Assembly (NCBI RefSeq): GCF_030403775.1
Contig: NZ_JAQMWQ010000017.1
Span: forward strand, 60,204-124,203
Length of the DNA stretch: 64,000 bases
Origin: Paenibacillus sp. BSR1-1
GTDB taxonomy: Bacteria; Bacillota; Bacilli; Bacillales; Cytobacillaceae
Reading direction: 5' to 3'
Part shown: positions 32,428 to 41,232 of the stretch, piece after piece
Layout of the letters: every line of letters begins with the position of its first letter
How positions within the stretch are numbered: the stretch's first letter is position 1
Position numbers and translations under genes: made by a program
Notes under the pieces: model-generated
The model's database searches: none
Told to the model about the DNA's origin: nothing
What the model saw: only the letters and a program-made list of their open reading frames with translations

Positions 32428-34185
32428 TTATTGTTCATTACCTTTTTCATAGAGCATCTTTACCATATCGGCAAATAACAAATTAACTCCACCCGCATTA
32501 TCTGGTACATCTAAATTGACGGCTACTAACGCATATTTAGGGTTTTGATAGGGAAAATAGCCGGCAAACCATTTATTATGCAATTGCTGGCCGTTTACAA
32601 ATTTTCCAGTTTCCGCAGTCCCAGATTTCCCCGCAACCTCGTATTGGAGATCTTTAAACCATCTGCCTGTCCCATTTGGGTTCAAGACAACCTCACGCAG
32701 CAATTTTTGCAGCTTCATCGCTGTATAGGGTGAAATAGTATCTCCCTTTAAGTCTTTTGGATCAAAATTCACCATCGTGGTACCATTTTTATATTCAATT
32801 TTTGACACAGCACGGACCATTTCCTTTTGGCCTCCTCTAGCAATGGTGGCCATCATATTGGCAACAGCTAAAGGGGTAGCACGGACCTCATGCTGGCCAA
32901 TTCCTGACATTGCAGCGAAATTTGAATCTTTTCTTGCCTCATCTGAAACAAACACTCTACCCTTATCTTCATCGGGAAGCTGTTTGAAATTACTGGTATG
33001 ATAAATATCCCCCTGCCAGCCGACAGAACCAGTCAAGGATAATTTTGCCGCATAATCTTCCAGTAAGTTCGGATTCTTTTTTTGTAATTCTCTTGCTAAC
33101 TCACCAAAGGTCCGATTACAGCTTCTGGCAAAGCTATCTGTAAAATTCAACATTCCATAATTATATTTCAGCTCAGGCTTTCCATTGATCTTTTTACTGC
33201 AATCATACATGCGTGTCGGGTCATCAAGATTTTGGTCTATTGATGCTGCTGCCACAACGGTTTTAAATACAGAGCCCATGATTTGCTGCTTTAACATTAC
33301 GTTTGTAATCCCCGCACCATTGTATGGGTCTTTTTTATTAATTGCCGGGCGTGAAACCATCGCCAGCACACTGTTGTCCTGAATGTCTAGTAAAACCAAA
33401 CCGCCTTTTTTTATTTGATACTTTTCAACTAGTTCCTCTGCTTTTTGCTGCAGACTTTTATCAATGGTTGTTCGAACATTGACAGGATAAAAGGGATTAG
33501 CTGGATCGACATATTTCACATTGATCCCAAATAACGGGGCACCGCCGCCATCAACATGGTAAACGAGCTTTGATTTTCCTTCAGGCAAAAGAAATTCATC
33601 AAAGCTTTCCTCAAGACCCGATACACCAATTAAGGTTTTCTCCGATAAGTCTTTGTTGGGATAACGTTTTTGTAATTCTTTCGCATTTTCTCCTGTTAAC
33701 CCTAATAATTGTTCAGCCGGCACATCCCTTCGCTCAAACTTTTTTTCAATCGCAAATACACCCGGGATTTTTAATGCATTAATTTTTTCCATTTGCGAAC
33801 TTGTCAGTTCCATTGGTTCTGGCTCGCCATACGCAAATGGCTTCTTTGCCCCTTCAACTGCACTTTTTAAAACATTTACTGGTATCCCCGTAATATCCGC
33901 TACTTTATCAGACTCCCAGTCCATCTTTTTTAAAAATGGAAATAGAACAAGCACCGACACCTTCTTATGTGTCAGCATTGTTCCATTTCGATCAAGAAAA
34001 TTACCTCTGCCGTTATCTATCACTAATTCTTGTGTTCGCTGCTTTACGCTTTCCTCAAGTAAATTAACGTTATGTTTTGAAAAAGTTTCTGTTTCAACTA
34101 ATTGTATTTGCATTAAACGTGCTAAAAGCAAAACAAATCCGGTTAAGCTTATGATAAGCCAGCCAATAGTGCGTTTTCTCCACAT
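32428..34185 (-). CDS. pbpI: Class B penicillin-binding protein (PbpI/YrrR, PBP4b)
   Basis: Peptidoglycan transpeptidase. N-terminal membrane anchor (residues about 8-28), pedestal domain with the class B signature RGNFLDRNG, then the transpeptidase domain with SXXK (SVFK in MGSVFKTVV), SXN (SCN) and KSGTAETG. 585 residues. The start is ATG at 34185, six bases after GAGGTG; the GTG three codons earlier lies in that site. The ribosome site is also the 3' arm of the upstream greA terminator hairpin. Confidence 0.93.
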   Translation of the reverse strand: MWRKRTIGWLIISLTGFVLLLARLMQIQLVETETFSKHNVNLLEESVKQRTQELVIDNGRGNFLDRNGTMLTHKKVSVLVLFPFLKKMDWESDKVADITGIPVNVLKSAVEGAKKPFAYGEPEPMELTSSQMEKINALKIPGVFAIEKKFERRDVPAEQLLGLTGENAKELQKRYPNKDLSEKTLIGVSGLEESFDEFLLPEGKSKLVYHVDGGGAPLFGINVKYVDPANPFYPVNVRTTIDKSLQQKAEELVEKYQIKKGGLVLLDIQDNSVLAMVSRPAINKKDPYNGAGITNVMLKQQIMGSVFKTVVAAASIDQNLDDPTRMYDCSKKINGKPELKYNYGMLNFTDSFARSCNRTFGELARELQKKNPNLLEDYAAKLSLTGSVGWQGDIYHTSNFKQLPDEDKGRVFVSDEARKDSNFAAMSGIGQHEVRATPLAVANMMATIARGGQKEMVRAVSKIEYKNGTTMVNFDPKDLKGDTISPYTAMKLQKLLREVVLNPNGTGRWFKDLQYEVAGKSGTAETGKFVNGQQLHNKWFAGYFPYQNPKYALVAVNLDVPDNAGGVNLLFADMVKMLYEKGNEQ

Positions 34186-34186
34186 A

Positions 34187-34217
34187 AAAAACACCTCGTC
34201 AAAAGTTTTGACGAGGT
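34187..34217 (-). terminator. Terminator of greA overlapping the pbpI ribosome site
   Basis: ACCTCGTCAAAA and TTTTGACGAGGT form a 12-bp stem around one base. On the minus strand it is followed by GTTTTTTATG, which is both the T tract and the pbpI start. The GAGGTG of pbpI is inside the stem, so read-through RNA would have its ribosome site paired. Confidence 0.8.
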
Positions 34218-34233
34218 TTTCTTATTTCAAACA

Positions 34234-34710
34234 TTATTTAATAGAAACGATACGGACGCTCATTTCGCCGCCAGGGGTTTGAACAGATACTTGATCTCCA
34301 ACCTTTTTACCTAAAAGGCTTTTAGCGATTGGTGAATCATTAGAAATTTTACCTTCAAACGGATCGGCCTCAGCACTGCCGACAATCGTATAGGTTTCTT
34401 CTTCTCCATCTGGAAGTTCAACAAAGGTAACGGAGCTGCCAAGAGTTACAGAGTCGCTCGCAAGTTCCCCTTCTTCAATAATCTTAGCGTTGCGAACCAT
34501 ATTTTCTAAAGTGGTAATTCTGCCTTCAACAAAAGCTTGCTCTTCTTTCGCGGAATCGTACTCAGAGTTTTCAGATAAATCCCCGAAACTGCGCGCGATT
34601 TTAATTCTTTCTACCACTTCTTTACGTTTAACGGATTTTAAGTATTCTAGTTCTTGTACAAGTTTGTCCTTACCTGCCTGTGTCATTGGAAATACTTTCT
34701 CAGTAGCCAA
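34234..34710 (-). CDS. greA: Transcription elongation factor GreA
   Basis: Stimulates RNA polymerase to cleave backtracked transcripts. 158 residues: N-terminal coiled coil with the acidic tip region (RSFGDLSENSEYDSAKEEQ) and C-terminal FKBP-like domain. TTG start at 34710, eight bases after AAGGAG; a GTG three codons upstream overlaps the ribosome site. Confidence 0.96.
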   Translation of the reverse strand: MATEKVFPMTQAGKDKLVQELEYLKSVKRKEVVERIKIARSFGDLSENSEYDSAKEEQAFVEGRITTLENMVRNAKIIEEGELASDSVTLGSSVTFVELPDGEEETYTIVGSAEADPFEGKISNDSPIAKSLLGKKVGDQVSVQTPGGEMSVRIVSIK

Positions 34711-34772
34711 AATCCTCACTCCTTCTAGTCTTCACAATCCCCCATTAGAATTGTGTATGTAATGTATGTAGA

Positions 34773-34794
34773 TATTATGCCAATCGGCATAATA
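34773..34794. other. 22-bp inverted repeat upstream of greA
   Basis: TATTATGCC, AATC, GGCATAATA: nine-base perfect arms about 60 bases upstream of the greA start. There is no T tract, so an operator or hairpin is possible. A second GC-rich hairpin (GCGCGTCCTT...AAGGGCGCGC) lies at about 34801-34830. No known factor recognised. Confidence 0.4.
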
Positions 34795-34872
34795 CATTCA
34801 GCGCGTCCTTGTAAAATAAAGGGCGCGCATTTATCCAATTGGGATATTATAGATAGTTCTTTTGCTATTGTT

Positions 34873-35505
34873 TCATAAAAATGACTTTTGTTCAAGAATT
34901 GTTTGAATTTTTGTTACCATTAAATCAATCGCCACGTGATTATGACCGCCTTCAGGGATGATGACATCCGCATAACGCTTGGTCGGCTCAATGAATTGAT
35001 TATGCATTGGACGAACCACATTCACATATTGATCGATAACAGAATCAAGTGTTCTCCCACGTTCTTGAATATCACGCTGCAATCTGCGGATAATCCGTAA
35101 ATCTGCATCAGTATCCACGTACAGCTTAATGTCCATTAAATTGCGGAGACGTTCATCTTCAAGAACCAGGATTCCCTCTAAAATGATGACATCCTTTGGT
35201 TCCACAGGAATGACTTTTTCCGAACGTGTATGCTGTGAATAATCATAAACAGGCTTATCAACCGGTTCAAAGCGCAATAGCTTTTCAATGTGAGCTATTA
35301 ATAAATCGTTATCGAAAGCGAGCGGGTGGTCATAGTTTGTCTTTAACCGTTCCTCAAATGGCAATTCACTCTGATCCTTGTAATAATAATCTTGTTCAAG
35401 CATCAAAATGGAATGCCCCTTAAAGCTTTCATAAATCGCTTTGGTAACACTGGTCTTTCCGGAGCCGGAGCCGCCGGTTACACCAATAACAACGGGCTTG
35501 CGCAT
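34873..35505 (-). CDS. udk: Uridine/cytidine kinase
   Basis: Phosphorylates uridine and cytidine in pyrimidine salvage. 210 residues with the P-loop GVTGGSGSGKTS at the N-terminus, the substrate region YDHPLAFDNDLL and the LID segment RDIQERGRTLD. ATG at 35505 after AAAGGAGA, four bases after the trhP2 stop, so they are probably co-transcribed. Confidence 0.97.
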   Translation of the reverse strand: MRKPVVIGVTGGSGSGKTSVTKAIYESFKGHSILMLEQDYYYKDQSELPFEERLKTNYDHPLAFDNDLLIAHIEKLLRFEPVDKPVYDYSQHTRSEKVIPVEPKDVIILEGILVLEDERLRNLMDIKLYVDTDADLRIIRRLQRDIQERGRTLDSVIDQYVNVVRPMHNQFIEPTKRYADVIIPEGGHNHVAIDLMVTKIQTILEQKSFL

Positions 35506-35509
35506 TATA

Positions 35510-36781
35510 CTAGTTCTCCTTTCGCATCATGTTGTTAGGGTACACCGGTTTGTCCAATTTGAATTGTACAATCTGAAGAGGATGTCTAGCCGCATCCAGT
35601 TCATTACCTTTTTCATCCCAAATTTTATCAATCACATGAGTAAAGTTTTGAATTTCCGGTCCGAAGAATTCCACTTCATCTCCCGGTCTGAAATGGTTTC
35701 TCTGTTGAAGGGTTACCACCTGTGTCTCTTCATTATAATCTAACACAAGACCAACAAATTCAAACTTTGTCTTCTTGCTATGATTACCAAACATTTGCTC
35801 TTTATACCCCGGAACCCCTTCAAAAAACGCTGGAGCCGTTTCACGGTTTGCACATTTATCGAGTTCCTCTAACCATTCACGTTTGATCACAAAATTCTCG
35901 GGATCTGCACAGTAAGCATCAATAACCTTGCGATAAACACTGACAACGGTTGCCACGTAATGAATCGATTTCATCCGGCCTTCTATTTTCAAACTATCGA
36001 TCCCCATCTCAATCATTTGCGGAATCGACTGAATTAAATTAAGATCCTTCGGGCTCATCGCAAACGGAGCATCACCTTCAGCATAAAGAGGTACCTCGTT
36101 ACCTTCGCCTTCAAGCTGATAAAGGTCATAGTCCCAGCGGCAGGATTGGCAGCAGCCGCCGCGATTAGAATCTCTTGCGGTCATATGATTACTTAATGTA
36201 CAACGGCCTGAATAGGCAATACACATTGCTCCATGAATAAAGGTTTCAATTTCGATATCCACCTTTTCTTTCATTTCACGAATCTCTTCCGCACTAGTTT
36301 CACGAGCTAATACTACACGCTCCAAGCCTTCTTCCTTCCAGAACTGGACAGCCTTCCAATTTGATAGGGATTGCTGAGTACTTAAATGCACTTCAATCTC
36401 CGGTGCAATTCGGCGGCATGTTTCAATGATTAATGGGTCGGCCACAATGATTCCTGCGACGCCAGCTTCTTTTAAACCTTGTAAATAGTCCTCTAACCCA
36501 TCGATATTTTCATTGTGAGCAAAGATATTGGTAGTAACATAAATTTTCGCACCGTACTTTCTAGCGAACTCCACGCCTTCCTTCATTTCTTCAAAGGTAA
36601 AATTATCAGCGTTAGAGCGAAGGCCATATTCCTGGCCACCAATAAACACAGCATCGGCACCATATTGAACGGCAATTTTCAACTTTTCGAGATTGCCTGC
36701 AGGAGCAAGGAGTTCCGGCTTTTTCACAATGACACGTTTTCCGTTGATAATCTCTGAAATTTTATCTTTAACTGTATTCAT
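35510..36781 (-). CDS. trhP2: tRNA 5-hydroxyuridine synthesis protein TrhP2 (YrrO, U32 family)
   Basis: Peptidase U32-type protein that with TrhP1 hydroxylates the wobble uridine of tRNA in an oxygen-independent way. 423 residues with the U32 blocks ELLAPAGNLEKLK and ETFIHGAMCIAYSGRC, and a cluster of Cys residues (GGCCQSCRW) suitable for an iron-sulfur cluster. ATG at 36781 after GGGAGGGG. It follows trhP1 by 17 bases. Older annotations call it a protease, which is unlikely. Confidence 0.9.
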   Translation of the reverse strand: MNTVKDKISEIINGKRVIVKKPELLAPAGNLEKLKIAVQYGADAVFIGGQEYGLRSNADNFTFEEMKEGVEFARKYGAKIYVTTNIFAHNENIDGLEDYLQGLKEAGVAGIIVADPLIIETCRRIAPEIEVHLSTQQSLSNWKAVQFWKEEGLERVVLARETSAEEIREMKEKVDIEIETFIHGAMCIAYSGRCTLSNHMTARDSNRGGCCQSCRWDYDLYQLEGEGNEVPLYAEGDAPFAMSPKDLNLIQSIPQMIEMGIDSLKIEGRMKSIHYVATVVSVYRKVIDAYCADPENFVIKREWLEELDKCANRETAPAFFEGVPGYKEQMFGNHSKKTKFEFVGLVLDYNEETQVVTLQQRNHFRPGDEVEFFGPEIQNFTHVIDKIWDEKGNELDAARHPLQIVQFKLDKPVYPNNMMRKEN

Positions 36782-36798
36782 GATCAAACCCCTCCCTT

Positions 36799-37728
36799 TT
36801 AATAAACTGTCTCTTTAAAATAGAATCCTGTATCTAATGGACGACTTTCCGGCTGAATTTCTTCGATTGTCGCTAGCAGCTCGTCCTTTTTATCTTCATA
36901 CGCATCTGGGTCTTCAACAAATAAATCGATTGCCTCGCGGTAGGCTTTGGTGACTGTAATGATATATTCCGGACTTTTTAAGATACCGTCGATTTTAAAT
37001 GAATCAACACCCGCTTCTAACATTTCCCCAAGCTCGTCGATGATACAAATATCATTCGGGCTCATAATATGGGTTCCGTTTTCATCTTCAAAAATCGGAT
37101 ATTTATTTCCACGTTCCTTATCATGAAGGAACATATCTTTTTGCATTTTTCGGTTTTCAATTTCCATTGCTTTTCCTTGGTATTCATAATAATTCCCAAG
37201 CAGGGAACGCTTGGACTGGAACATACAGCTCATGCCGTGTACCTGTACTTCAATTTCTACTTCGGCATTTTCCTTTATTTCCACAATGGCATCCATATTG
37301 ATTTCTCGGGCTAACACGGCTCTTTTCGCGCCCTTTCTCCCCCAGTAATTGCATGTATACCAGTTTGTGCCTGTCGTTTCTGTATTCCAATGAAGCTTCA
37401 TTTCTGGCGCTGCTTCTTTAGCTGCCATTAATACTGCCGGGTCTCCAAAAATGATAGCATCTGCTTTATTCTCCGCCGCAAATTGGATATACTCGCCAAG
37501 CTCTTCAATTTTATCATTATGAAAAATAGCATTCATCGCTACATAAACTTTTTTCCCTTTAGAATGTGCCAATTCAATCGCTTTTTTAACATCTTCCCGA
37601 TTAAATTCACCTGCAAGACGCAGCCCATATCGCTGTTCTCCAACAACAAATGCATCTGCTCCCGCTTCAGCTAATGGCAGAATTTCCTTTACAGATGTTG
37701 GTGTTACAAGTAATTCAGGCTTTTTCAT
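36799..37728 (-). CDS. trhP1: tRNA 5-hydroxyuridine synthesis protein TrhP1 (YrrN, U32 family)
   Basis: Partner of TrhP2. 309 residues; U32 fold start KPELLVTPTSVKEI, and a segment VQVHGMSCMFQSKRSLLGNYYEY equivalent to the TrhP2 Cys region but with only one Cys and lacking the GGCCQSC cluster. ATG at 37728 after AGAGGTGAG; it overlaps the trmR end by 14 bases, which indicates coupling. Confidence 0.9.
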   Translation of the reverse strand: MKKPELLVTPTSVKEILPLAEAGADAFVVGEQRYGLRLAGEFNREDVKKAIELAHSKGKKVYVAMNAIFHNDKIEELGEYIQFAAENKADAIIFGDPAVLMAAKEAAPEMKLHWNTETTGTNWYTCNYWGRKGAKRAVLAREINMDAIVEIKENAEVEIEVQVHGMSCMFQSKRSLLGNYYEYQGKAMEIENRKMQKDMFLHDKERGNKYPIFEDENGTHIMSPNDICIIDELGEMLEAGVDSFKIDGILKSPEYIITVTKAYREAIDLFVEDPDAYEDKKDELLATIEEIQPESRPLDTGFYFKETVY

Positions 37729-38374
37729 AACTCTCACCTCTTCTTTTACTAATTGCGACTCCATCCCCTACAGGAAGAATAACCGAATCATAATCTGGAT
37801 GGTCCATTAACCAGTGGTTAAAGTCATCAATTTTCTTTACTAAATTTCGGATTCTTTTAGATTCTATCTCAGACTCCGCCACTAATCCTTTAAACAATAC
37901 ATTATCAGTAATGATCATTCCGTCATCGGAAAGATATTTTGAATAAATTTCAAAAAACTTTTTATATTGGCCTTTAGCGGCATCAATGAAAATGGTATCG
38001 TAAGGAGCAAACTTGCTGACTGCCTCCTCCACCTCTAATGCATCACCTTCAACCAGGATAATTTGCTGGCCATGCTCAGATCGTTTGATGAACTCTTTAG
38101 CTGCTTGAATTCGTTCCTCATCCCGTTCAATCGTAACAATTTGAGCTTTAGGAAGAGCATTTGCCATTCTTAAGGCCGAATAACCAATTGCCGTCCCTAC
38201 TTCGAGAATCTTTTTTGAATTTTGAATGCGCAGTAATTGAAGCAGCGCTTCAATTCCGGCAATTTCCATAATCGGGACTTTATGCACCTGAGCGTAGTTT
38301 TCCATTTCCGAAAACATTGGATTTCGCCCCGGAATCAATTCTTCAATATAAAAATGCAGCTTTTCATTTAACAA
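37715..38374 (-). CDS. trmR: tRNA 5-hydroxyuridine methyltransferase TrmR (YrrM)
   Basis: SAM-dependent O-methyltransferase that converts 5-hydroxyuridine at the tRNA wobble position to 5-methoxyuridine. 219 residues of the catechol-O-methyltransferase type: ILEVGTAIGYSALRM (SAM loop), IFIDAAKGQYKKFFE and ITDNVLFKG (metal site). TTG start at 38374 after GAGGTGA. It precedes trhP1-trhP2, so the enzyme and its substrate-forming genes are in one operon. Confidence 0.92.
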   Translation of the reverse strand: MLNEKLHFYIEELIPGRNPMFSEMENYAQVHKVPIMEIAGIEALLQLLRIQNSKKILEVGTAIGYSALRMANALPKAQIVTIERDEERIQAAKEFIKRSEHGQQIILVEGDALEVEEAVSKFAPYDTIFIDAAKGQYKKFFEIYSKYLSDDGMIITDNVLFKGLVAESEIESKRIRNLVKKIDDFNHWLMDHPDYDSVILPVGDGVAISKRRGESYEKA

Positions 38375-38573
38375 GCTGCCGTCACCTCAATCCTTTAAAA
38401 TGCCTTAAAAGCATTTTTGCCAATTTAATGGTCTTTAGACATGAAAAAATAGCGTTCACAGAAAATGACATCACGAGTTCGCCTCGATCCGTTTCTTTCG
38501 GACAAAACCGTCCCAAATTCCCTTACTGTGAGTTACGCTATGAATTACCTATTCAACACTGAACTATTCTACC

Positions 38574-38605
38574 ATAAAAAAAAGGGGAATGCGAACATTT
38601 CCCCC
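38574..38605 (-). terminator. Terminator of mltG
   Basis: On the minus strand GGGGGAAATG ... CATTCCCC is followed by TTTTTTTTATGG, shortly after the mltG stop. The rest of the trmR-mltG gap shows no gene. Confidence 0.85.
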
Positions 38606-38615
38606 AAGGTGTTCA

Positions 38616-39749
38616 TTATTTTTTACTGGAAATATACTTTGCTTTTAAATTATTATGTTCTTCAAGCGTTTTACTAAAATAGATTTCATCATTGGCTGCA
38701 AGGAAATAATAATAATCGGTTTTCTCTGGATTTAAGGCAGCTTCGATAGAAACTCTTCCTGCATTGGCAATCGGACCCGGTGGCAATCCTTTATTTTGAT
38801 AGGTATTGTATGGTGAACTCACTTCTAAATCCTTATAAAAAACCTTTTCTTTGTGTTTCCCTTGGGCATAGAGGACAGTTGGGTCCGTTTGCAGCGGCAT
38901 CCCCTTTTTAATCCGATTGTAGAAAACACTTGCAATCGTTTTTCGATCCGCTTTTTCAGTTGCTTCCTCTTCTACTAAAGAAGCCATCGTTAGCAGCTGA
39001 TGAACGGATAGCTTTTTCTCCTTGCTTTCCCCCGTATAATCGGATAATACGGTCCGCGTTTTATCAAGCATAGCTGTGACCATTTCTTCAACGGTAGGGT
39101 TAGGCTTATAAAATGGATAGGTTGCCGGATATAAATAACCCTCAAGTGGATATTTTATGGATGCATTCATGATTTCATCTGTTAAAATATCAGGATATTT
39201 AGCCATAAGCGCTTTAATAAACTGTTTATCATTTAATTTATTAAAAACATCTGCTTCATTTTGCTTTGTAGCAGCAGCCATTATTCCCGCAATTTCCTTC
39301 AGTTGTTTTCCTTCTGGAATGGCGATTTTAAAGCTTGCCTTCGCAAGTACTTTCCCTGTTTTTAAGCGCCCTACGATTTCTTGCACATCCATCGAAGGAC
39401 TTAATTGATATTCACCTGCCATAAAGCCGCCTTCATTTTTAAGTTTTACATAATACTTAAATACCTTAGCGTCTTTAATAATTCCATTTGATTCTAGTGT
39501 TTCAGCAATCCCTGTCACAGAAGAGCCAATTGGAATTTCAACTTTTTTCTGAACCTTGCTCTTTGAATCAACCGGTTTCATGGCTGATTTTATGTAGAGA
39601 TAGCCTCCGCCGCCTACTAATAAAATTAATAATATTATTAAAATTGAAATAATCAAAACAATCTTTCGAACAACCTTTGCTTCGCTTTGGTGCTCGAGCA
39701 TTTTTTGACGAATAACATCTTTTTTTGTGTCTTTATTGTCAGTCGTCAT
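38616..39749 (-). CDS. mltG: Endolytic murein transglycosylase MltG (YceG-like, YrrL)
   Basis: Membrane-bound enzyme that cleaves nascent glycan strands and sets their length. 377 residues: cytoplasmic N-terminus, one membrane helix (about 28-52), LysM-like subdomain and the YceG catalytic domain with the Glu in ASLVEEEATEKADR and the block MPLQTDPTVLYAQG...SPYNTYQNKGLPPGPI. ATG at 39749. Monocistronic; followed by a terminator. Confidence 0.95.
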   Translation of the reverse strand: MTTDNKDTKKDVIRQKMLEHQSEAKVVRKIVLIISILIILLILLVGGGGYLYIKSAMKPVDSKSKVQKKVEIPIGSSVTGIAETLESNGIIKDAKVFKYYVKLKNEGGFMAGEYQLSPSMDVQEIVGRLKTGKVLAKASFKIAIPEGKQLKEIAGIMAAATKQNEADVFNKLNDKQFIKALMAKYPDILTDEIMNASIKYPLEGYLYPATYPFYKPNPTVEEMVTAMLDKTRTVLSDYTGESKEKKLSVHQLLTMASLVEEEATEKADRKTIASVFYNRIKKGMPLQTDPTVLYAQGKHKEKVFYKDLEVSSPYNTYQNKGLPPGPIANAGRVSIEAALNPEKTDYYYFLAANDEIYFSKTLEEHNNLKAKYISSKK

Positions 39750-39919
39750 CTTCTTCCCCCTTCCACTTGACTTACTTTTGTAAAATAACGATAGGTAATG
39801 AATTTTTGCAGATAGAACTCCTATTTTATTTCAGCATATAGTAAGAAAAATGTCAATTTAACAATTAATTTGTCGGAAAGGAAGAGTTCTTTTCATAAAG
39901 TCCCTGTTAGACTTAATAG

Positions 39920-40046
39920 TTGATTTGCGCTCCAGGCGCTTCGCTTTCCGCGGGCGTGCCGGGGAGCCTCCTCGGCGCTTTAGCGCCTGCGGGGTCTCCC
40001 CTGCCCCTACTCCCGCAGGAGTCTTCGCGCCTTCCGCTCCAATCAA
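39920..40046 (+). repeat. 127-bp GC-rich interspersed repeat
   Basis: Starts TTGATTTGCGCTCCAGGCGC and ends CGCGCCTTCCGCTCCAATCAA; much richer in GC than its surroundings. Inside are CGGCGC...GCGCC-type hairpins. It fills most of the 378-bp gap between mltG and yrzB. A 20-bp version lies at 27851-27870. A 62-codon frame across it is a by-product of base composition. Confidence 0.85.
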
Positions 40047-40087
40047 CAGTGTTTATAATTTACATTCAATTTTAAAGAAGCCTTCAT

Positions 40088-40119
40088 AAAAAAAGAACCA
40101 GCCGTTAAATAGCTGGTTC
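40088..40119 (-). terminator. Terminator of the ireB-ruvX-yrzB operon
   Basis: GAACCAGC / GCTGGTTC stem, followed on the minus strand by TTTTTTTATG, nine bases after the yrzB stop codon. Confidence 0.92.
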
Positions 40120-40127
40120 CCACAATC

Positions 40128-40421
40128 TTATTCTTCGTCTTCTTGCTCTTCATAAAAGGTATTTAGCATTTCTTCAACCATATCCCATTCTTCGTCGGTT
40201 TCAATCGGGATTAATTCACCGTCGCCGCCCTCGTCAGTAGGATTAAAGGCATAGGCATGAATTTCTGGACCTTCTTCATCCTCGTCATCCATTGCACCAA
40301 CTGGAGTAAATAAGACATAGGACTTTTTGAATTCTTCTGATTCAAAGGTAAAGAGCACTTCAAATAATTGCTCATTTCCTTCTTCATCAACGATTGTAAT
40401 TTGGTTTTCTCCGTGTTCCAT
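40128..40421 (-). CDS. yrzB: YrzB family protein (DUF1292)
   Basis: 97-residue, very acidic protein of unknown function (many Asp/Glu, e.g. MDDEDEEGPE; C-terminus FYEEQEDEE). ATG at 40421 after GAGGTGA. Conserved third gene of the ireB-ruvX-yrzB group. Confidence 0.9.
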   Translation of the reverse strand: MEHGENQITIVDEEGNEQLFEVLFTFESEEFKKSYVLFTPVGAMDDEDEEGPEIHAYAFNPTDEGGDGELIPIETDEEWDMVEEMLNTFYEEQEDEE

Positions 40422-40433
40422 TTCTTCACCTCA

Positions 40434-40850
40434 TTAATTTTTGCTATCAAGATAGCCTTGCAGAATCATTACGGCTGCCATTTTATCGATGACTTTTTTG
40501 CGCTTTTTTCGGCTGACATCCGCTTCAAGCAATACACGTTCAGCAGCCATTGTTGTCAGGCGCTCGTCCCATAAAATAGTCGGCACAGAAAATTGTTTTT
40601 CTATTTCCTCAGCATATTGTTTACTTGCCTCACCGCGCGGTCCAATTGTACCGTTCATATTTTTTGGCAAACCAATGACCACTTTATCTACTTGATACTC
40701 TTTTATTAATTGACCAATTTCCTCAAAACCAAACGCCTTTCTTTCTTCATTGATTTTGAGGGTTTTGAGGCCCTGTGCCGTCCACCCCAGTTCATCACTA
40801 AGAGCAATTCCAACAGTTTTCGAGCCAACATCTAAACCCAATACGCGCAT
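40434..40850 (-). CDS. ruvX: Holliday junction resolvase-like nuclease RuvX (YqgF)
   Basis: RNase H-fold nuclease implicated in pre-16S rRNA 5' end maturation. 138 residues; acidic residues expected at the active site are in RVLGLDVGSKTVG, VIGLPKNMNG and LWDERLTTMAAE. ATG at 40850, three bases after ireB, so coupled. Confidence 0.95.
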   Translation of the reverse strand: MRVLGLDVGSKTVGIALSDELGWTAQGLKTLKINEERKAFGFEEIGQLIKEYQVDKVVIGLPKNMNGTIGPRGEASKQYAEEIEKQFSVPTILWDERLTTMAAERVLLEADVSRKKRKKVIDKMAAVMILQGYLDSKN

Positions 40851-40853
40851 TCA

Positions 40854-41120
40854 TTAACCCTCTCGTTGCTGTTTTAGATAGGATTTAACTAATTCCTCAA
40901 TAATTTCGTCCCGTTCAAGCTTGCGAATGATATTACGGGCATCACGATGACGTGGAATGTAGGCAGGGTCTCCTGATAAAAGGTAACCAACTATTTGATT
41001 GATAGGGTTATACCCTTTTTCCTTTAGAGCCTCATAGACTTGAAAAAGTACATCGTTTACATCATGTTCAAAAGGCTCCTCCGGAAAATTAAATCTCATC
41101 GTTTTGTCAAATGAGCTCAT
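40854..41120 (-). CDS. IreB family regulatory phosphoprotein (YrzL)
   Basis: 88-residue small helical protein; IreB in enterococci is a substrate of the Ser/Thr kinase IreK and affects cell-wall stress resistance. Conserved blocks FDKTMRFNF and GDPAYIPRHRDARN. ATG at 41120, six bases after GAGGTG. First gene of the ireB-ruvX-yrzB operon, 113 bases after alaS with a small repeat between. Confidence 0.92.
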   Translation of the reverse strand: MSSFDKTMRFNFPEEPFEHDVNDVLFQVYEALKEKGYNPINQIVGYLLSGDPAYIPRHRDARNIIRKLERDEIIEELVKSYLKQQREG

Positions 41121-41157
41121 ATCATGCACCTCGTTCTTTAAGGAGAGAATTGTAATT

Positions 41158-41199
41158 GTCCAGCTCCAGCTCCAGCGCCAAGGCGCTTCCGCTTTTCTA
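41158..41199 (-). repeat. MITE-like intergenic repeat, short copy
   Basis: On the minus strand AGAAAAGCGGAAGCGCC then GGCGCTGGAGCTGGAGC: the same two ends as the long copy at 4846-4983 but without the central 80 or so bases, and with GGAGCT duplicated. Located between ireB and alaS. Confidence 0.75.
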
Positions 41200-41232
41200 G
41201 TTACCTACATTTTACACTAGTTTGTCCGTTTA

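Noticed and set aside
39858..40046. 62-codon minus-strand open frame
   Set aside because: It lies in the GC-rich repeat, has no ribosome site, and its Arg/Pro/Gly/Ala composition reflects base content.
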